Shown here: positions 45,626 to 53,550 of the stretch, in pieces
Layout: each line of letters opens with the position of its first letter
Numbering within the stretch: the stretch's first letter is position 1
From: Amycolatopsis orientalis DSM 40040 = KCTC 9412
Lineage (GTDB): Bacteria > Actinomycetota > Actinomycetes > Mycobacteriales > Pseudonocardiaceae
Direction of reading: 5' to 3'
Assembly (NCBI RefSeq): GCF_000478275.1
Contig: NZ_ASJB01000097.1
Location: 1 to 64,000 of the forward strand
DNA length: 64,000 nucleotides
Program-made: the position numbers and the translations under genes
Notes under the pieces: generated by a model
What the model was told of the DNA's origin: nothing
Databases searched by the model: none
What the model saw: the letters and a program-made list of their open reading frames with translations, nothing else

Positions 45626-46483
45626 GCTCATCTCCTTCGCGGGCCGCCAGCCCGGCGGGCCGAACACGTATCCGAGCCTGTCCCGCCACGAAGCGGCCGC
45701 GCGGACGTCGCGCAGGATCGAGCCGTACTCGTGGAAGCCGACCTTGAGCAGGTTGTAGGACCCGACGTTCTTGGTCAGCCCGTAGGTCGGCCGTTTGCCC
45801 TCGGGCACGAAGCTGCCGAACATCCGGTCCCAGATGATCAGGATGCCGCCGTAGTTCGCGTCCAGGTACTCCTGGTCGCTGCCGTGGTGCACCCGATGGT
45901 GTGAAGGTGTGTTGAACACGTACTCGAACCAGCGTGGCAGCTTCCGGATCTTCTCGGTGTGCACGAAGAACTGGTAGACGAGGTCGATCGACAGGCCGGT
46001 GAGGATCATCCACGGCGGGATACCGGCGAAGGCCAGGATCGACCAGAACGGCAGCTGGAAATAGGGGGTCCATTTCTGCCGCAGCGCGGTGGAGAAGTTG
46101 TAGTGCTCACTCGAATGGTGCACCTGGTGACCCGCCCACATGAGCCGGACGCGATGACTGGCCCGGTGGTAGGCGTAGAAGACGAGTTCCTGGCCGAGCA
46201 GCATCAGCACCCAGGTCCACCAGTCGGCCGGGCTGAACTTCACCGGCGCCAGTTCGTAGAGCGCGGCGAACACGAACAGCATGGCGATGCGGAAGACGCC
46301 GTTGATCACGACCGCCACCGCGCCCATCGCCATGCTGGTCCGGGTGTCCTTGACGCTGTAGCCGATGACGTTGTCGTCGTGCCCCAGTACGTGCAGCGCG
46401 AGGATCTCGATCGCGACGAACAGCAAGAACACCGGGGTCGCCATCAGCACCGGGTCACTCAGATGGGCAAGGAAATCCGCCAC
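45599..46483 (-). CDS. sterol desaturase / fatty acid hydroxylase family membrane protein
   Basis: A protein of 294 residues with three to four membrane helices (about residues 13-33, 48-78, 84-105 and 148-170). It has the di-iron histidine clusters of the family: HRASH, GHQVHHSSEH and HHRVHHG. Family members hydroxylate or desaturate lipids using oxygen. The natural lipid is unknown. It is divergent from a TetR gene across an 85-base gap with three evenly spaced operator-like palindromes, so repression by that TetR protein is likely. Confidence 0.88.
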   Translation of the reverse strand: MADFLAHLSDPVLMATPVFLLFVAIEILALHVLGHDDNVIGYSVKDTRTSMAMGAVAVVINGVFRIAMLFVFAALYELAPVKFSPADWWTWVLMLLGQELVFYAYHRASHRVRLMWAGHQVHHSSEHYNFSTALRQKWTPYFQLPFWSILAFAGIPPWMILTGLSIDLVYQFFVHTEKIRKLPRWFEYVFNTPSHHRVHHGSDQEYLDANYGGILIIWDRMFGSFVPEGKRPTYGLTKNVGSYNLLKVGFHEYGSILRDVRAAASWRDRLGYVFGPPGWRPAKEMSLSGPAQRG

Positions 46484-46516
46484 CGCACCGCTCCCTTGTC
46501 TCGCCGTCGAGATCTG

Positions 46517-46556
46517 ACCTTAAGGTAACTTACCCTAGGGTCATTTACCTCAGGGT
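46517..46556. promoter_or_regulatory. triple 15-base-spaced palindromic operator between desaturase and TetR genes
   Basis: Three 10-base near-palindromes recur at exact 15-base steps: ACCTTAAGGT (46517-46526), ACCCTAGGGT (46532-46541) and ACCTCAGGGT (46547-46556). Together with flanks they also make the larger inverted pair CTTACCCT (46529-46536) and AGGGTAAG (46552-46559). The array ends 13 bases before the TetR start and begins 33 bases from the desaturase start, so it can control both genes. Confidence 0.75.
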
Positions 46557-46568
46557 AAGATAACCGCC

Positions 46569-47180
46569 GTGACAGAAGCAAGGGCCGTCGGCACGAAGGG
46601 CGTGCCCCGTGAAGAGCGGGAAACCCAGATCGTGCGCGCCGGTACGGAGGAGTTCGGCAGGAACGGGTACGCCGGGGCGTCGATGGTGGAGATCGCCCGC
46701 CGGGTCGGTGTCACGAAACCCTTGCTGTACCAGTACTTCGGCTCGAAGGACGGGCTCTACCTCGCGTGCCTGCACCGAGCGGGGGACAGGCTGACCGAAG
46801 GCGTCGCCGAGACGATGGCGCAGGAGAGCGAACCGCCGGAGCGGATGCCGCTGGCGGTGCTTTCGGCCATTTTCGAGACTTTCGACCACGATCGCTACGC
46901 GTGGAAGCTGCTCCGCGATCCGACAGTGCCCTCGACCGGCGAGATCGCCGGCGTCGCCGTCGACTACCGCTTCCGGCTCGACGGCTTCGCGCTGATCGGC
47001 GCCGCCCAGCTGATGCGCTCACGCGGCCTCGACGACGAACGTGACATCGAGGCGATCGCCCAGGTGTGGACCGGCGTGGTCGATTCGCTGATCAGCTGGT
47101 GGATCGACCAGCCCGATCAGGACGCCGCGGCGATGACCGAACGGTGCGCGCGGATCATGCGGAACCTGTTCGGTTGGTGA
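46569..47180 (+). CDS. TetR-family repressor
   Basis: A protein of 203 residues from GTG. The N-terminal helix-turn-helix is GASMVEIARRVGVTKPLLYQ YFGSK (residues about 38-60). The C-terminal ligand domain is helical and Trp-rich near its end (ISWWIDQP), suggesting a hydrophobic ligand. It is likely to bind the three palindromes just upstream and to repress itself and the lipid hydroxylase gene. A fatty-acid-like inducer would fit this context but is not shown. The 3' end overlaps the convergent Nudix gene by 26 bases. Confidence 0.92.
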   Translation: MTEARAVGTKGVPREERETQIVRAGTEEFGRNGYAGASMVEIARRVGVTKPLLYQYFGSKDGLYLACLHRAGDRLTEGVAETMAQESEPPERMPLAVLSAIFETFDHDRYAWKLLRDPTVPSTGEIAGVAVDYRFRLDGFALIGAAQLMRSRGLDDERDIEAIAQVWTGVVDSLISWWIDQPDQDAAAMTERCARIMRNLFGW

Positions 47181-47664
47181 GTGCGGCCGCCGCGGCCTCG
47201 CCGTCGACGAAGGCGAGCGGCGGACGCTCGTCCAGCGGGAACCAGGCGTACTCGGAGTTCTCTTCCGACAGCACGATTTCCGCGTCCGGCGGGAGCGCGC
47301 AGGTGAAGGCGAACGCGATCGTCGTCAGGCCGGTGTCGCCGTAGACCGAGGAGTACGACCCGGTGAACCGGAGGTCCCGGAGTTCGCAACCGATCTCTTC
47401 GAGACCCTCGCGGACGAGGTTCTCTTCGGCGGTCTCGGCGCCGGAGAGGAAGCCGCCGACGGTGTCCCAGCAGCCCTTCCTGGGCTCATGCGCCCGGCGC
47501 AGCAACAGGATCCGGTCACCGTCGAGGACGAGACCGACCGTGGTCGGCAGCGGGTTGTCGTATTTGGTGAAGTCGCAGGCCGGGCATTCGACATGGGTGT
47601 CTTCGCCGTGCCCGGCGAGTCGTGTCCGGTCGCCGCAGCGAGGGCAGAACGTCCAGTCCTTCAC
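47155..47664 (-). CDS. Nudix hydrolase with N-terminal zinc ribbon
   Basis: A protein of 169 residues. A zinc-ribbon pattern, CPRCG and CPACD (residues 7-11 and 27-31), precedes the Nudix domain, whose box GFLSGAETAEENLVREGLEE fits GX5EX7REUXEEXGU. Zinc-ribbon Nudix enzymes often act on NAD(H) or other dinucleotides, but the NudC SQPWPxPxS signature is absent, so the substrate is open. It starts at ATG 47664. Upstream lies the repeat field. Confidence 0.88.
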   Translation of the reverse strand: MKDWTFCPRCGDRTRLAGHGEDTHVECPACDFTKYDNPLPTTVGLVLDGDRILLLRRAHEPRKGCWDTVGGFLSGAETAEENLVREGLEEIGCELRDLRFTGSYSSVYGDTGLTTIAFAFTCALPPDAEIVLSEENSEYAWFPLDERPPLAFVDGEAAAAALTNRTGSA

Positions 47665-47696
47665 CGGCCGAAGCCTAGCGGCCGGGCGCTGAACCC

Positions 47697-47740
47697 TCGT
47701 GAGTGGTAATGACGGTTCTAACCCTCATTACCACTCACGA
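47697..47740. repeat. palindrome, second copy of the 34261 element
   Basis: Arms 47697-47717 (TCGTGAGTGGTAATGACGG...) and 47720-47740 pair with one mismatch around CT. The left arm is identical to that of the palindrome at 34261-34308, 13 kb away. Confidence 0.85.
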
Positions 47741-48008
47741 CCCCAGGATCACGCCGCTGTGAAGGCAGGGCGAGTCCCATGACTGTCCGCAAGGGATGGT
47801 TACCAACGGCTCTTTGTCCGATTGATGCCTACCTGTACGGTCCTGAAGGGGGTCGTGAGTGGTAAAGAGCGTTATTGAGGGGTAAGGCAAAGCTGTCGTG
47901 CCCCGGCGAGCGTCCGGACTGGCTGGCGGAAGCCGGGCCGCGGGCTCCGAGAGACACTCTTCTGAAGACAAGTGTCCGGCTTGGGTCGTTTGTGCGGTTT
48001 CGCGGGGT

Positions 48009-48056
48009 GGTCGTGAGTGGCAAGGAGCGTTAGAACGCTCTTTGCCACTCACGACC
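48009..48056. repeat. palindrome of the CGTGAGTGG family
   Basis: GGTCGTGAGTGGCAAGGAGC... (48009-48031) is inverted at 48034-48056 around AG, with one wobble position. It shares the outer ten bases with the elements at 34261 and 47697. Confidence 0.8.
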
Positions 48057-48166
48057 CCGTTCAGGAACGTGCCTTTAGGCATCAAACGGACGCCGAGTCG
48101 CCGAAAACTGTCCTTTGTGGACAGGACCCCGGTCTCGTGAGGGAGACCCACGCAGGTCGCCAAGTA

Positions 48167-48213
48167 GTGAAGGCCTCCTTTGCTACCTTGAGGGTAGGCA
48201 AGGGGACCTTCAC
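48167..48213. repeat. imperfect hairpin with GTGAAGG/CCTTCAC ends
   Basis: GTGAAGG (48167-48173) pairs with CCTTCAC (48207-48213), and the stem continues imperfectly to a TTGA loop. It resembles the hairpins at 2541 and 18434. Confidence 0.55.
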
Positions 48214-48316
48214 GGCATCGAGTCGATCACGCCCCGTTTGCCTTACCTCTCAATAACCCTCATTGCCACTCACGACCCCAGGACCACGCCGCTGTGAAAG
48301 CAGGGCGTCCTGGAGG

Positions 48317-48582
48317 GGTCGTGAGTGGTAAAGAGCGTTATCGGCGAGTAAGGCAACCTTGGCGTGTTGCGTGCGCTATCTGCTCGTGCCGCGGTCTGAT
48401 GTCTCCAATGTGGCATTGGGGGCGCTCAGCGTCTCCAATGCCACATTGGAGACATGTCCGGCTCCCGGAGTCTTCACCGAGGTGATCGGCAACAGCGGCT
48501 TCGGGAGAACGCGGAGTCGGGGGTGTCGGTCACGACAACTTTGCCTTACCCCTCAATAGAACGCTACTTATCACTCACGACG
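48317..48582. mobile_element. MITE-like unit 2 with terminal inverted repeats
   Basis: A 266-base unit bounded by 48317-48356 and the inverted copy 48540-48582; both ends match the termini of unit 1. Inside is a perfect 19 bp inverted repeat (48401-48419 with 48435-48453). It has no coding capacity. Confidence 0.5.
48401..48453. repeat. 19 bp perfect inverted repeat inside unit 2
   Basis: GTCTCCAATGTGGCATTGG (48401-48419) is exactly inverted at 48435-48453, with a 15-base spacer. GTCTCCAATG is also directly repeated at 48431-48440. It does not resemble the other repeat families. Confidence 0.75.
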
Positions 48583-48732
48583 CCTTACCACGCCGCGAAG
48601 CACCCCCGCGCCGAAGCGCCAGGACCACGAAAACGCCACCCTGCCGGGAAAACCCGGACAGGGTGGCGTCCGTCCAGTTCACACTGGAAACGGCTGGGGT
48701 GCCCGGCGCCGCTCCGGACACCCCAACCGTGC

Positions 48733-51303
48733 TCAGGTCGCGGCTTTGGAGTTGCCGCGCAGTTTGACGTTGCCGGTCGAGGCGTTCTTGATCGCCGTCT
48801 CGATCTGCGCCATCGTCGAGGACGACGTCAGGCCCGGCACCGTCGCGGTGTTCAGCGCGTAGAGCGTGAACGTGTACGGATGGGTGGATCCGCCGGGGCA
48901 GGGGCCGAAGTACTTCTGCGCGTTCGCCCCGCTGCCCATGGCCTTCTGCTTGGCGCCGTTCTGGTTCGGCACGGTGTACCCCGCGCCCAGTCCTTCCGGC
49001 AGTGACGTCGCGGACGCCGGGATGTCCCAGATCGCCCAGTGCAGTTTGTTGCCGCTGTTGGCCACGTCGGCGAAGACGATCGCGTACCCCTTGGCGGCCG
49101 TGGTCCCGGCGCCCCAGGTCAGCGGCGGGGAGGTGTCCTGGCCCGCGGTGCCGTCACCGGCGCAGGTGTACTTGTCCGGAATGGACGCGTTGTCGGCGAA
49201 CGCGGAGCTGGTCAGCTTGAACGCCCCCGGCTGGCTGCCGCCCGGGAACTTCAGGCGCACCACCACGTTGTCGATCGTGGTCGGCGTCCCACCGTTCTTG
49301 TCCGCGTTGGTCGAGGTGACCCACAGGCCGCCGTCCGGGGTCTTGGTGACCGAGCGGAGCCTGCCCCAGCGACCGGAGAACAGCGACTGCACCGAGCCGA
49401 CGCCGGTCCCCGCCGCGTTGATCTGCGTGGCGAACAGCTGCTGGCTGGTGACGGCCGCGACGTAGATCCAGTCGTTGACGATCTCGATCCCGCTCGGCCC
49501 GCCGGAGCTGGTCGACCAGGTCTTCTTCGGTGCGATCGTGCCGCCGCAGCTGCCCGTGGTGCCTTCGCACTGGGGCCAGCCGAAGTTGCCGCCCTTCTGG
49601 ATCAGGTTGAGCTCGTCCTGGGTGCCGTCACCGAATTCCGACGCCCACAGCTGGCCGCGGGAGTCCCACGCGAGACCCTGCGGATTGCGGTGTCCGTAGC
49701 TCCAGACGTACCGGGCGTTCCCGCCGGTGGAGAAGAACGGGTTGTCGCCGGGTGCCGACCCGTCGGCGTTGAGCCGCAGGATCTTCCCGTTGAGGGAACC
49801 CTTGTTCTGCGGGGTCTCCTTGTTCTGCCCGTCGCCGACGGTGGCGTACAGCTTGCCGTCCGGACCGAAACGCAGCCTTCCGCCGTTGTGGTAACGGTTC
49901 TTGGCGATCCCGGTGAGGACCGGCGTCGACGTCGAGGACAGCGTTCCGTTGTCGTAGGTCATCTTCACGATCCGGTTGTCGCCGGACGCCGTGTGGTACA
50001 GGTAGATCGCGTGATCGGTGGCGTAGTTCGGCGAGATCGCGATACCGAGCAGGCCGCCTTCGCCCGAGGTGCCGACCGCGCCGGGAACCTTGCCCACCGT
50101 GGTCTTCTGGCCCGACGGGGTGATCCGCAGGATCTCGAAGCGGTCGCGTTCGGTCGCCAGCGCCGTGCCGTCCGGCAGGAAGTCGACGGACCAGGCGAGG
50201 TCGACCTTGGCGATGTCCTTGTCGTACTCGGGGATCCCGCCGCCCGCGGCGCCGCTCGTCTTGGCGGTGAGCGCGTTGCTCGCCGCGGAGGTGTTCCCGT
50301 CCAGGTCCCGTGCCTTCACCGTGAACGTGTACGACGTGTTCGCCGTCAGCCCGGTGATGGTGGCTTCGAGCGAAGGCGTCGTCGCGACCTTCGTGGTGCC
50401 CTGATAGACGTCGTAGCCCGCGACGGTGCCGCTGTCATCGGTGGAAGCGTTCCACGCCAAGGAGACGCTGTTCGCGGTCACCGACGTCGAGCGCAGGTTC
50501 CCCGGCACGGTCGGTGGCGTGGTGTCCCCGCTGGGCGGCGTCGTGAACTGGACGACATTGCTTTGCTGCGAAGGGTTCCCGGCCGCGTCGAAGGCGCCGA
50601 CCGAGATGTCGTAGGCGGTGTTCGGCGTCAGGTTGTCGACGGTCGCTGTGAGTGTGGTCCCGTCGACGGTCTTCAGGATGTTGCCGCCGCGCATGACCTC
50701 GTACCGGACCACGCCGACGTTGTCGGTCGCGGCTTCCCAGGTGAAGGTGGCGGAACGGGCCTTGACGTCCTTGACGGCCAGGTTCTTCGGCGGCGTCGGC
50801 GCTTCGGCGTCGGTCGTTCCACTCGCGGTGAGCTTGTCCGCGTTGGGGCCGCCGTTCGCGGTCGTCGCGGTGGTGCGGATCTTGTTGGCCCCCGCGGCCA
50901 GCGCGACGTCCTTCGTCACGGTCTTCCACGTCGTCCACGCGCCGGTGCCGGGGAAGGACAGCGTCCCGGCGGCGGTGCCGTTGACACTCAGCGAGACCGG
51001 CCTGTCGGTCGTGGTTCCGTTGGCATAGCGGAAGGTCAGTGTCTGGGTACCGGCCTGCGCCGCGTTCACGGTGTACTCGACGTAGCTGCCCACGACGTTG
51101 TCGAAGTTGACGAACCCGGTGCCGGAATAGCCCGCGTGGTTCGATTCGACGGCGCCCTGGGAGATCGTCGCCAGCTCGGACTCATGGTCTGTCGGTGCCG
51201 CGCCGGCGGGGAAGGCCGGCAGGACGGCGAGGGTCATCGCCGTTGCGGCGGCACACGTGAGAAGCGCGCGCCACGGTGGTCGGGGTGCCACTGGAGCCTC
51301 CAT
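48733..51303 (-). CDS. secreted CBM-FN3-FN3-(PQQ-type sugar dehydrogenase)-PEBP protein
   Basis: A precursor of 856 residues. Signal peptide 1-36 (ending PAGAAP); a CBM6/35-like carbohydrate-binding beta-sandwich (about 40-163); two fibronectin type III repeats (170-256 and 263-350); a soluble glucose-dehydrogenase-like six-blade propeller (about 360-690, with GEGGLLGIAISPNY, RYHNGGRLRFGPDGKLYATV, YGHRNPQGLAW and GGNFGWPQCEG); and a C-terminal YbhB/YbcL phosphatidylethanolamine-binding-like domain (about 693-850, TSPPLTWGAG, LHWAIWDIPAS, YFGPCPG). The likely role is extracellular sugar or polysaccharide oxidation; PQQ use is a family inference. The gene is monocistronic, with a palindrome upstream at 51371-51385. 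Confidence 0.88.
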   Translation of the reverse strand: MEAPVAPRPPWRALLTCAAATAMTLAVLPAFPAGAAPTDHESELATISQGAVESNHAGYSGTGFVNFDNVVGSYVEYTVNAAQAGTQTLTFRYANGTTTDRPVSLSVNGTAAGTLSFPGTGAWTTWKTVTKDVALAAGANKIRTTATTANGGPNADKLTASGTTDAEAPTPPKNLAVKDVKARSATFTWEAATDNVGVVRYEVMRGGNILKTVDGTTLTATVDNLTPNTAYDISVGAFDAAGNPSQQSNVVQFTTPPSGDTTPPTVPGNLRSTSVTANSVSLAWNASTDDSGTVAGYDVYQGTTKVATTPSLEATITGLTANTSYTFTVKARDLDGNTSAASNALTAKTSGAAGGGIPEYDKDIAKVDLAWSVDFLPDGTALATERDRFEILRITPSGQKTTVGKVPGAVGTSGEGGLLGIAISPNYATDHAIYLYHTASGDNRIVKMTYDNGTLSSTSTPVLTGIAKNRYHNGGRLRFGPDGKLYATVGDGQNKETPQNKGSLNGKILRLNADGSAPGDNPFFSTGGNARYVWSYGHRNPQGLAWDSRGQLWASEFGDGTQDELNLIQKGGNFGWPQCEGTTGSCGGTIAPKKTWSTSSGGPSGIEIVNDWIYVAAVTSQQLFATQINAAGTGVGSVQSLFSGRWGRLRSVTKTPDGGLWVTSTNADKNGGTPTTIDNVVVRLKFPGGSQPGAFKLTSSAFADNASIPDKYTCAGDGTAGQDTSPPLTWGAGTTAAKGYAIVFADVANSGNKLHWAIWDIPASATSLPEGLGAGYTVPNQNGAKQKAMGSGANAQKYFGPCPGGSTHPYTFTLYALNTATVPGLTSSSTMAQIETAIKNASTGNVKLRGNSKAAT

Positions 51304-51370
51304 GCGTGAAGTGGGGTCGGGAGGTACAACGGCGGACCGGGCGAGCCCGGCGGGGAAGCGGAGTTTTAGT

Positions 51371-51385
51371 TAGGAAACTTTCCTA
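51371..51385. promoter_or_regulatory. palindromic operator candidate before the secreted dehydrogenase gene
   Basis: TAGGAAACTTTCCTA is a perfect palindrome around a central C, about 68 bases upstream of the start codon at 51303. AT-rich TTAGGAAA-type palindromes are common before secreted carbohydrate-active genes in actinomycetes, as far as I recall. The binding protein is not known to me. Confidence 0.5.
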
Positions 51386-51457
51386 TCTATGGTTCAGATC
51401 ACACACCAGCTCGTGCTTTGTGTCAATAGCCCACCACCATCAACACGGAGCGTCACG

Positions 51458-51533
51458 CCAGAACGCATTTAGTCCTCTGGATGCGGTACTTGCACGCGCA
51501 AGCACCGCATCCAGAGGACTAAATGCGTTCTGG
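51458..51533. repeat. 36 bp-arm hairpin of the AGTCCTCT family
   Basis: The longest and cleanest family member: arms 51458-51493 and 51498-51533 pair with one mismatch around ACGC. The inner part GCATTTAGTCCTCTGGATGC is identical to the 41021 element. It lies 15 bases after the stop of the PPOX-type gene, so it may terminate it. Confidence 0.88.
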
Positions 51534-51548
51534 AAGAAGGAGGGGGGA

Positions 51549-51986
51549 TCAGCCGGCGATGTCGGCCCGCGCGATCACCTTCGTGATCCTCGCGCGCACC
51601 AAGGACTCCTCGGGGACGGCGTTGCGCTTGCCGTAGGCCTCGGCCTTGTCCTCACCCATGTACCGGCCACCGAGCCTGGTCGCCCATTCGAGCATCTCGT
51701 CGTAGTCGTGGTGCAGTACCGCTTCGGCGGTGAACTGCACGTACGAGAACGGCGGCTTCTGGTCGTCGACGGCCAGCGAGATCCGGCCGTCGCGGCGGAT
51801 CGCCTTGCCCTTGAGCGTGTCCGTCCCGGTGGTGAAGATCAGCTCGTCGCCGTCGGGGCCCTCGTTCAGCAGGAACCACACCGGCGTCACGATCGGCGCG
51901 CCGTTGGCCCGGACCAGGCCGAGCATGCCCGTACGGGTGCCCTCACTCGCGAACCGCCACCATTCGTCCCGACTCATTTCATGCAT
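51549..51986 (-). CDS. PPOX-class (split beta-barrel) F420/FMN-dependent protein
   Basis: A protein of 145 residues from ATG 51986 (MHEMSRDEWWRFASEG). It has the pyridoxamine-phosphate-oxidase-like core: TGMLGLVRANGAPIVTPVWFLL, then ELIFTTGTDTLKGKAIRRDG and RISLAVDDQKPPFSYVQFTA. In actinomycetes this group often uses coenzyme F420; the substrate is unknown. ATG 51977 is an alternative start. It is divergent from the SMC cassette by 85 bases. Confidence 0.85.
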   Translation of the reverse strand: MHEMSRDEWWRFASEGTRTGMLGLVRANGAPIVTPVWFLLNEGPDGDELIFTTGTDTLKGKAIRRDGRISLAVDDQKPPFSYVQFTAEAVLHHDYDEMLEWATRLGGRYMGEDKAEAYGKRNAVPEESLVRARITKVIARADIAG

Positions 51987-52071
51987 GGACCAGACGCTAC
52001 CGCCGACAGCGGCGCCGGGCAGGCAGGTCACCCGTGCGGGGTTCAGGGGGTGACGACTAGCCTGGCCTGCT

Positions 52072-53550
52072 GTGCGAGACGACGAGCTGACCGGGATGGG
52101 GCTGGCCGACGAGGGGCTGACCCGCCGCCTCAAGGCGCTGGCCTGCACTGCGCCCTTGCACGACCTCGACGCGCGCAAGGCGAAGCTGGACTGGGCGGAC
52201 GCCACGATCTACCAGATGGCCGAGATCGCGTTGCACACGATCGACCAGGTCACCGTGTCGATGGATTTCGACACCGGCGCGGACCACGAACAGGTGATCG
52301 TGCGGCTGCTGCCGTTCGTCGCCCTCCAGGCGCCCGGCCGGACCCCGGACGAGCACGCGAAGGTCGCCCGGTGGGTCCTCGACAACCTGATCAACGTCGG
52401 CACCACCGACCGCGGGTTCCGCCGCGTCTACGGTTCCATCGGCCCCGGCGGCGGCTACCAGCGGCGCCAGTTCGACTTCAAGCTGCTCGTCGAGCTGGCC
52501 GCGCCCGACGGCGAGGTCTACCTGCGCGCCACCGACGAGGCGATCAACGTCCTCGTCGGCGCACTGGACACCGACGTCGAATCCGCGCAGATCGCGGCCG
52601 AGGTCAAACTGGAGAACCTGATCAACCGCGGCCGCCTCGCCGACGCGAAGCTCGCCGCCGAACAGGCGCGCTACCGCACCGTCCAGTACGGCGAGACACT
52701 GCGCGCCAAACTCGACGCCACCCGGCGCGACGTCCGCGCGGTCGACTGGGAACGTGAGGTCCCGGACCTGCTGGACCAGGCGCTGTCCCATATCGAGTCC
52801 CGCTTCCGCGCCGAGAACGCGATCCTCAAGAACATCACCGCGTCCCGTGACGAGACCGAGGACCTCGACCGCAAACGCCGCGCCGCCGAACTCGTCGACA
52901 TCGTCAGCGACTGCATCCGCCGCCATACCCGGCTCCAGTCCCGGCTGGCCGACGCCGGGGCGGTGTTCCGCGCCGAACAGGACCGCCAGCAGTTCTCCGG
53001 GCCGCCGCAGCGCGCGACGATCGACCTGTTCGGCCAGCTCCTGATGCCGACGCTGGGCCTGCCGATCGCCGACGCCGCCGCGCCTGCCGAGTCGTTCTTC
53101 CACGCCGGTGCCGGGATCTCCCCGCCGACCGTGCCGTCGCTGTCCTCGCTGGTGTCGCTGCTGCTCCGGCCCGCCCCGGAACGCGACCAGCTCGTCGGCG
53201 AGATCCCCGAGCCGGAGCTGATGCCCGCCGAGGTCACCGACAAGTTCGGGGACGAGCAGTGGCGGCTCGCCGACGACCTCCTCGATCTGCCGGAGGTGCC
53301 GCGACGGCTGTCCGGGCTGCTCGAAGAGGCCCGCCGGATCGACCCGGGGCTGCCCGCCCTGGTCGCGTTGCGGGCGGTGCACGCCTACAGTCCCGAGGTC
53401 GGCGCGGCGCTCCGGCTGGGGGAGCGTCAGGTGCTGCTGGCGGTGGACGACGGCACGCTGCTCGAAGACCCCGAGTTCGGCGGAGCGGATCTGCTGCTTT
53501 CGTCGGCGCGGGTCGACCGTGAAGACCAAGAAGAGGAGGAGGTCGCGTGA
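52072..53550 (+). CDS. SMC-cassette gene 1: MukF/JetA-like kleisin candidate
   Basis: A protein of 492 residues from GTG. I do not recognise it by name. Visible are an N-terminal globular part with winged-helix-like stretches (about 40-160), a long alpha-helical middle rich in Ala/Glu/Arg (about 170-310, LENLINRGRLADAKLAAEQA, then HIESRFRAENAILK), and a C-terminal globular region with a Glu-rich tail. Size, layout and first place in a cassette with a small partner and a giant SMC ATPase match the MukF/JetA kleisin of MukBEF and Wadjet systems. It overlaps the next gene as GTGA. The identification rests on architecture, not on a motif. Confidence 0.6.
   Translation: MRDDELTGMGLADEGLTRRLKALACTAPLHDLDARKAKLDWADATIYQMAEIALHTIDQVTVSMDFDTGADHEQVIVRLLPFVALQAPGRTPDEHAKVARWVLDNLINVGTTDRGFRRVYGSIGPGGGYQRRQFDFKLLVELAAPDGEVYLRATDEAINVLVGALDTDVESAQIAAEVKLENLINRGRLADAKLAAEQARYRTVQYGETLRAKLDATRRDVRAVDWEREVPDLLDQALSHIESRFRAENAILKNITASRDETEDLDRKRRAAELVDIVSDCIRRHTRLQSRLADAGAVFRAEQDRQQFSGPPQRATIDLFGQLLMPTLGLPIADAAAPAESFFHAGAGISPPTVPSLSSLVSLLLRPAPERDQLVGEIPEPELMPAEVTDKFGDEQWRLADDLLDLPEVPRRLSGLLEEARRIDPGLPALVALRAVHAYSPEVGAALRLGERQVLLAVDDGTLLEDPEFGGADLLLSSARVDREDQEEEEVA

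Larger units (their letters stand above)
47851..48279. mobile_element. MITE-like unit 1 with 40-base terminal inverted repeats
   Basis: A 429-base unit whose ends, 47851-47892 and 48237-48279, are inverted copies with a handful of differences; the outer tips read GGTCGTGAGTGG. It has no coding capacity. Inside it are a complete CGTGAGTGG palindrome (48009-48056), a degenerate inverted duplication (about 47790-47870 against 48047-48115) and a CCTTCAC hairpin (48167-48213). Nested copies suggest repeated insertion. A transposase source and target duplications were not identified. Confidence 0.55.
47665..48732. other. 1.07 kb gene-free repeat field
   Basis: No believable gene lies here. The space is filled by inverted repeats of the CGTGAGTGG family (47697-47740, 48009-48056), two larger units with about 40-base terminal inverted repeats (47851-48279 and 48317-48582), a hairpin at 48167-48213, and a 32-base direct repeat (47741-47772 and 48276-48307). 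It is visibly less GC-rich than neighbouring genes. Confidence 0.8.

Noticed and set aside
47898..48485. Several short ORFs of 60-80 codons in the repeat field
   Set aside because: They run through the inverted repeats, have no ribosome binding sites and no homology-like patterns.
47665..48732. CRISPR array
   Set aside because: Repeats are inverted, unevenly spaced and unequal in length; no cas genes are present.
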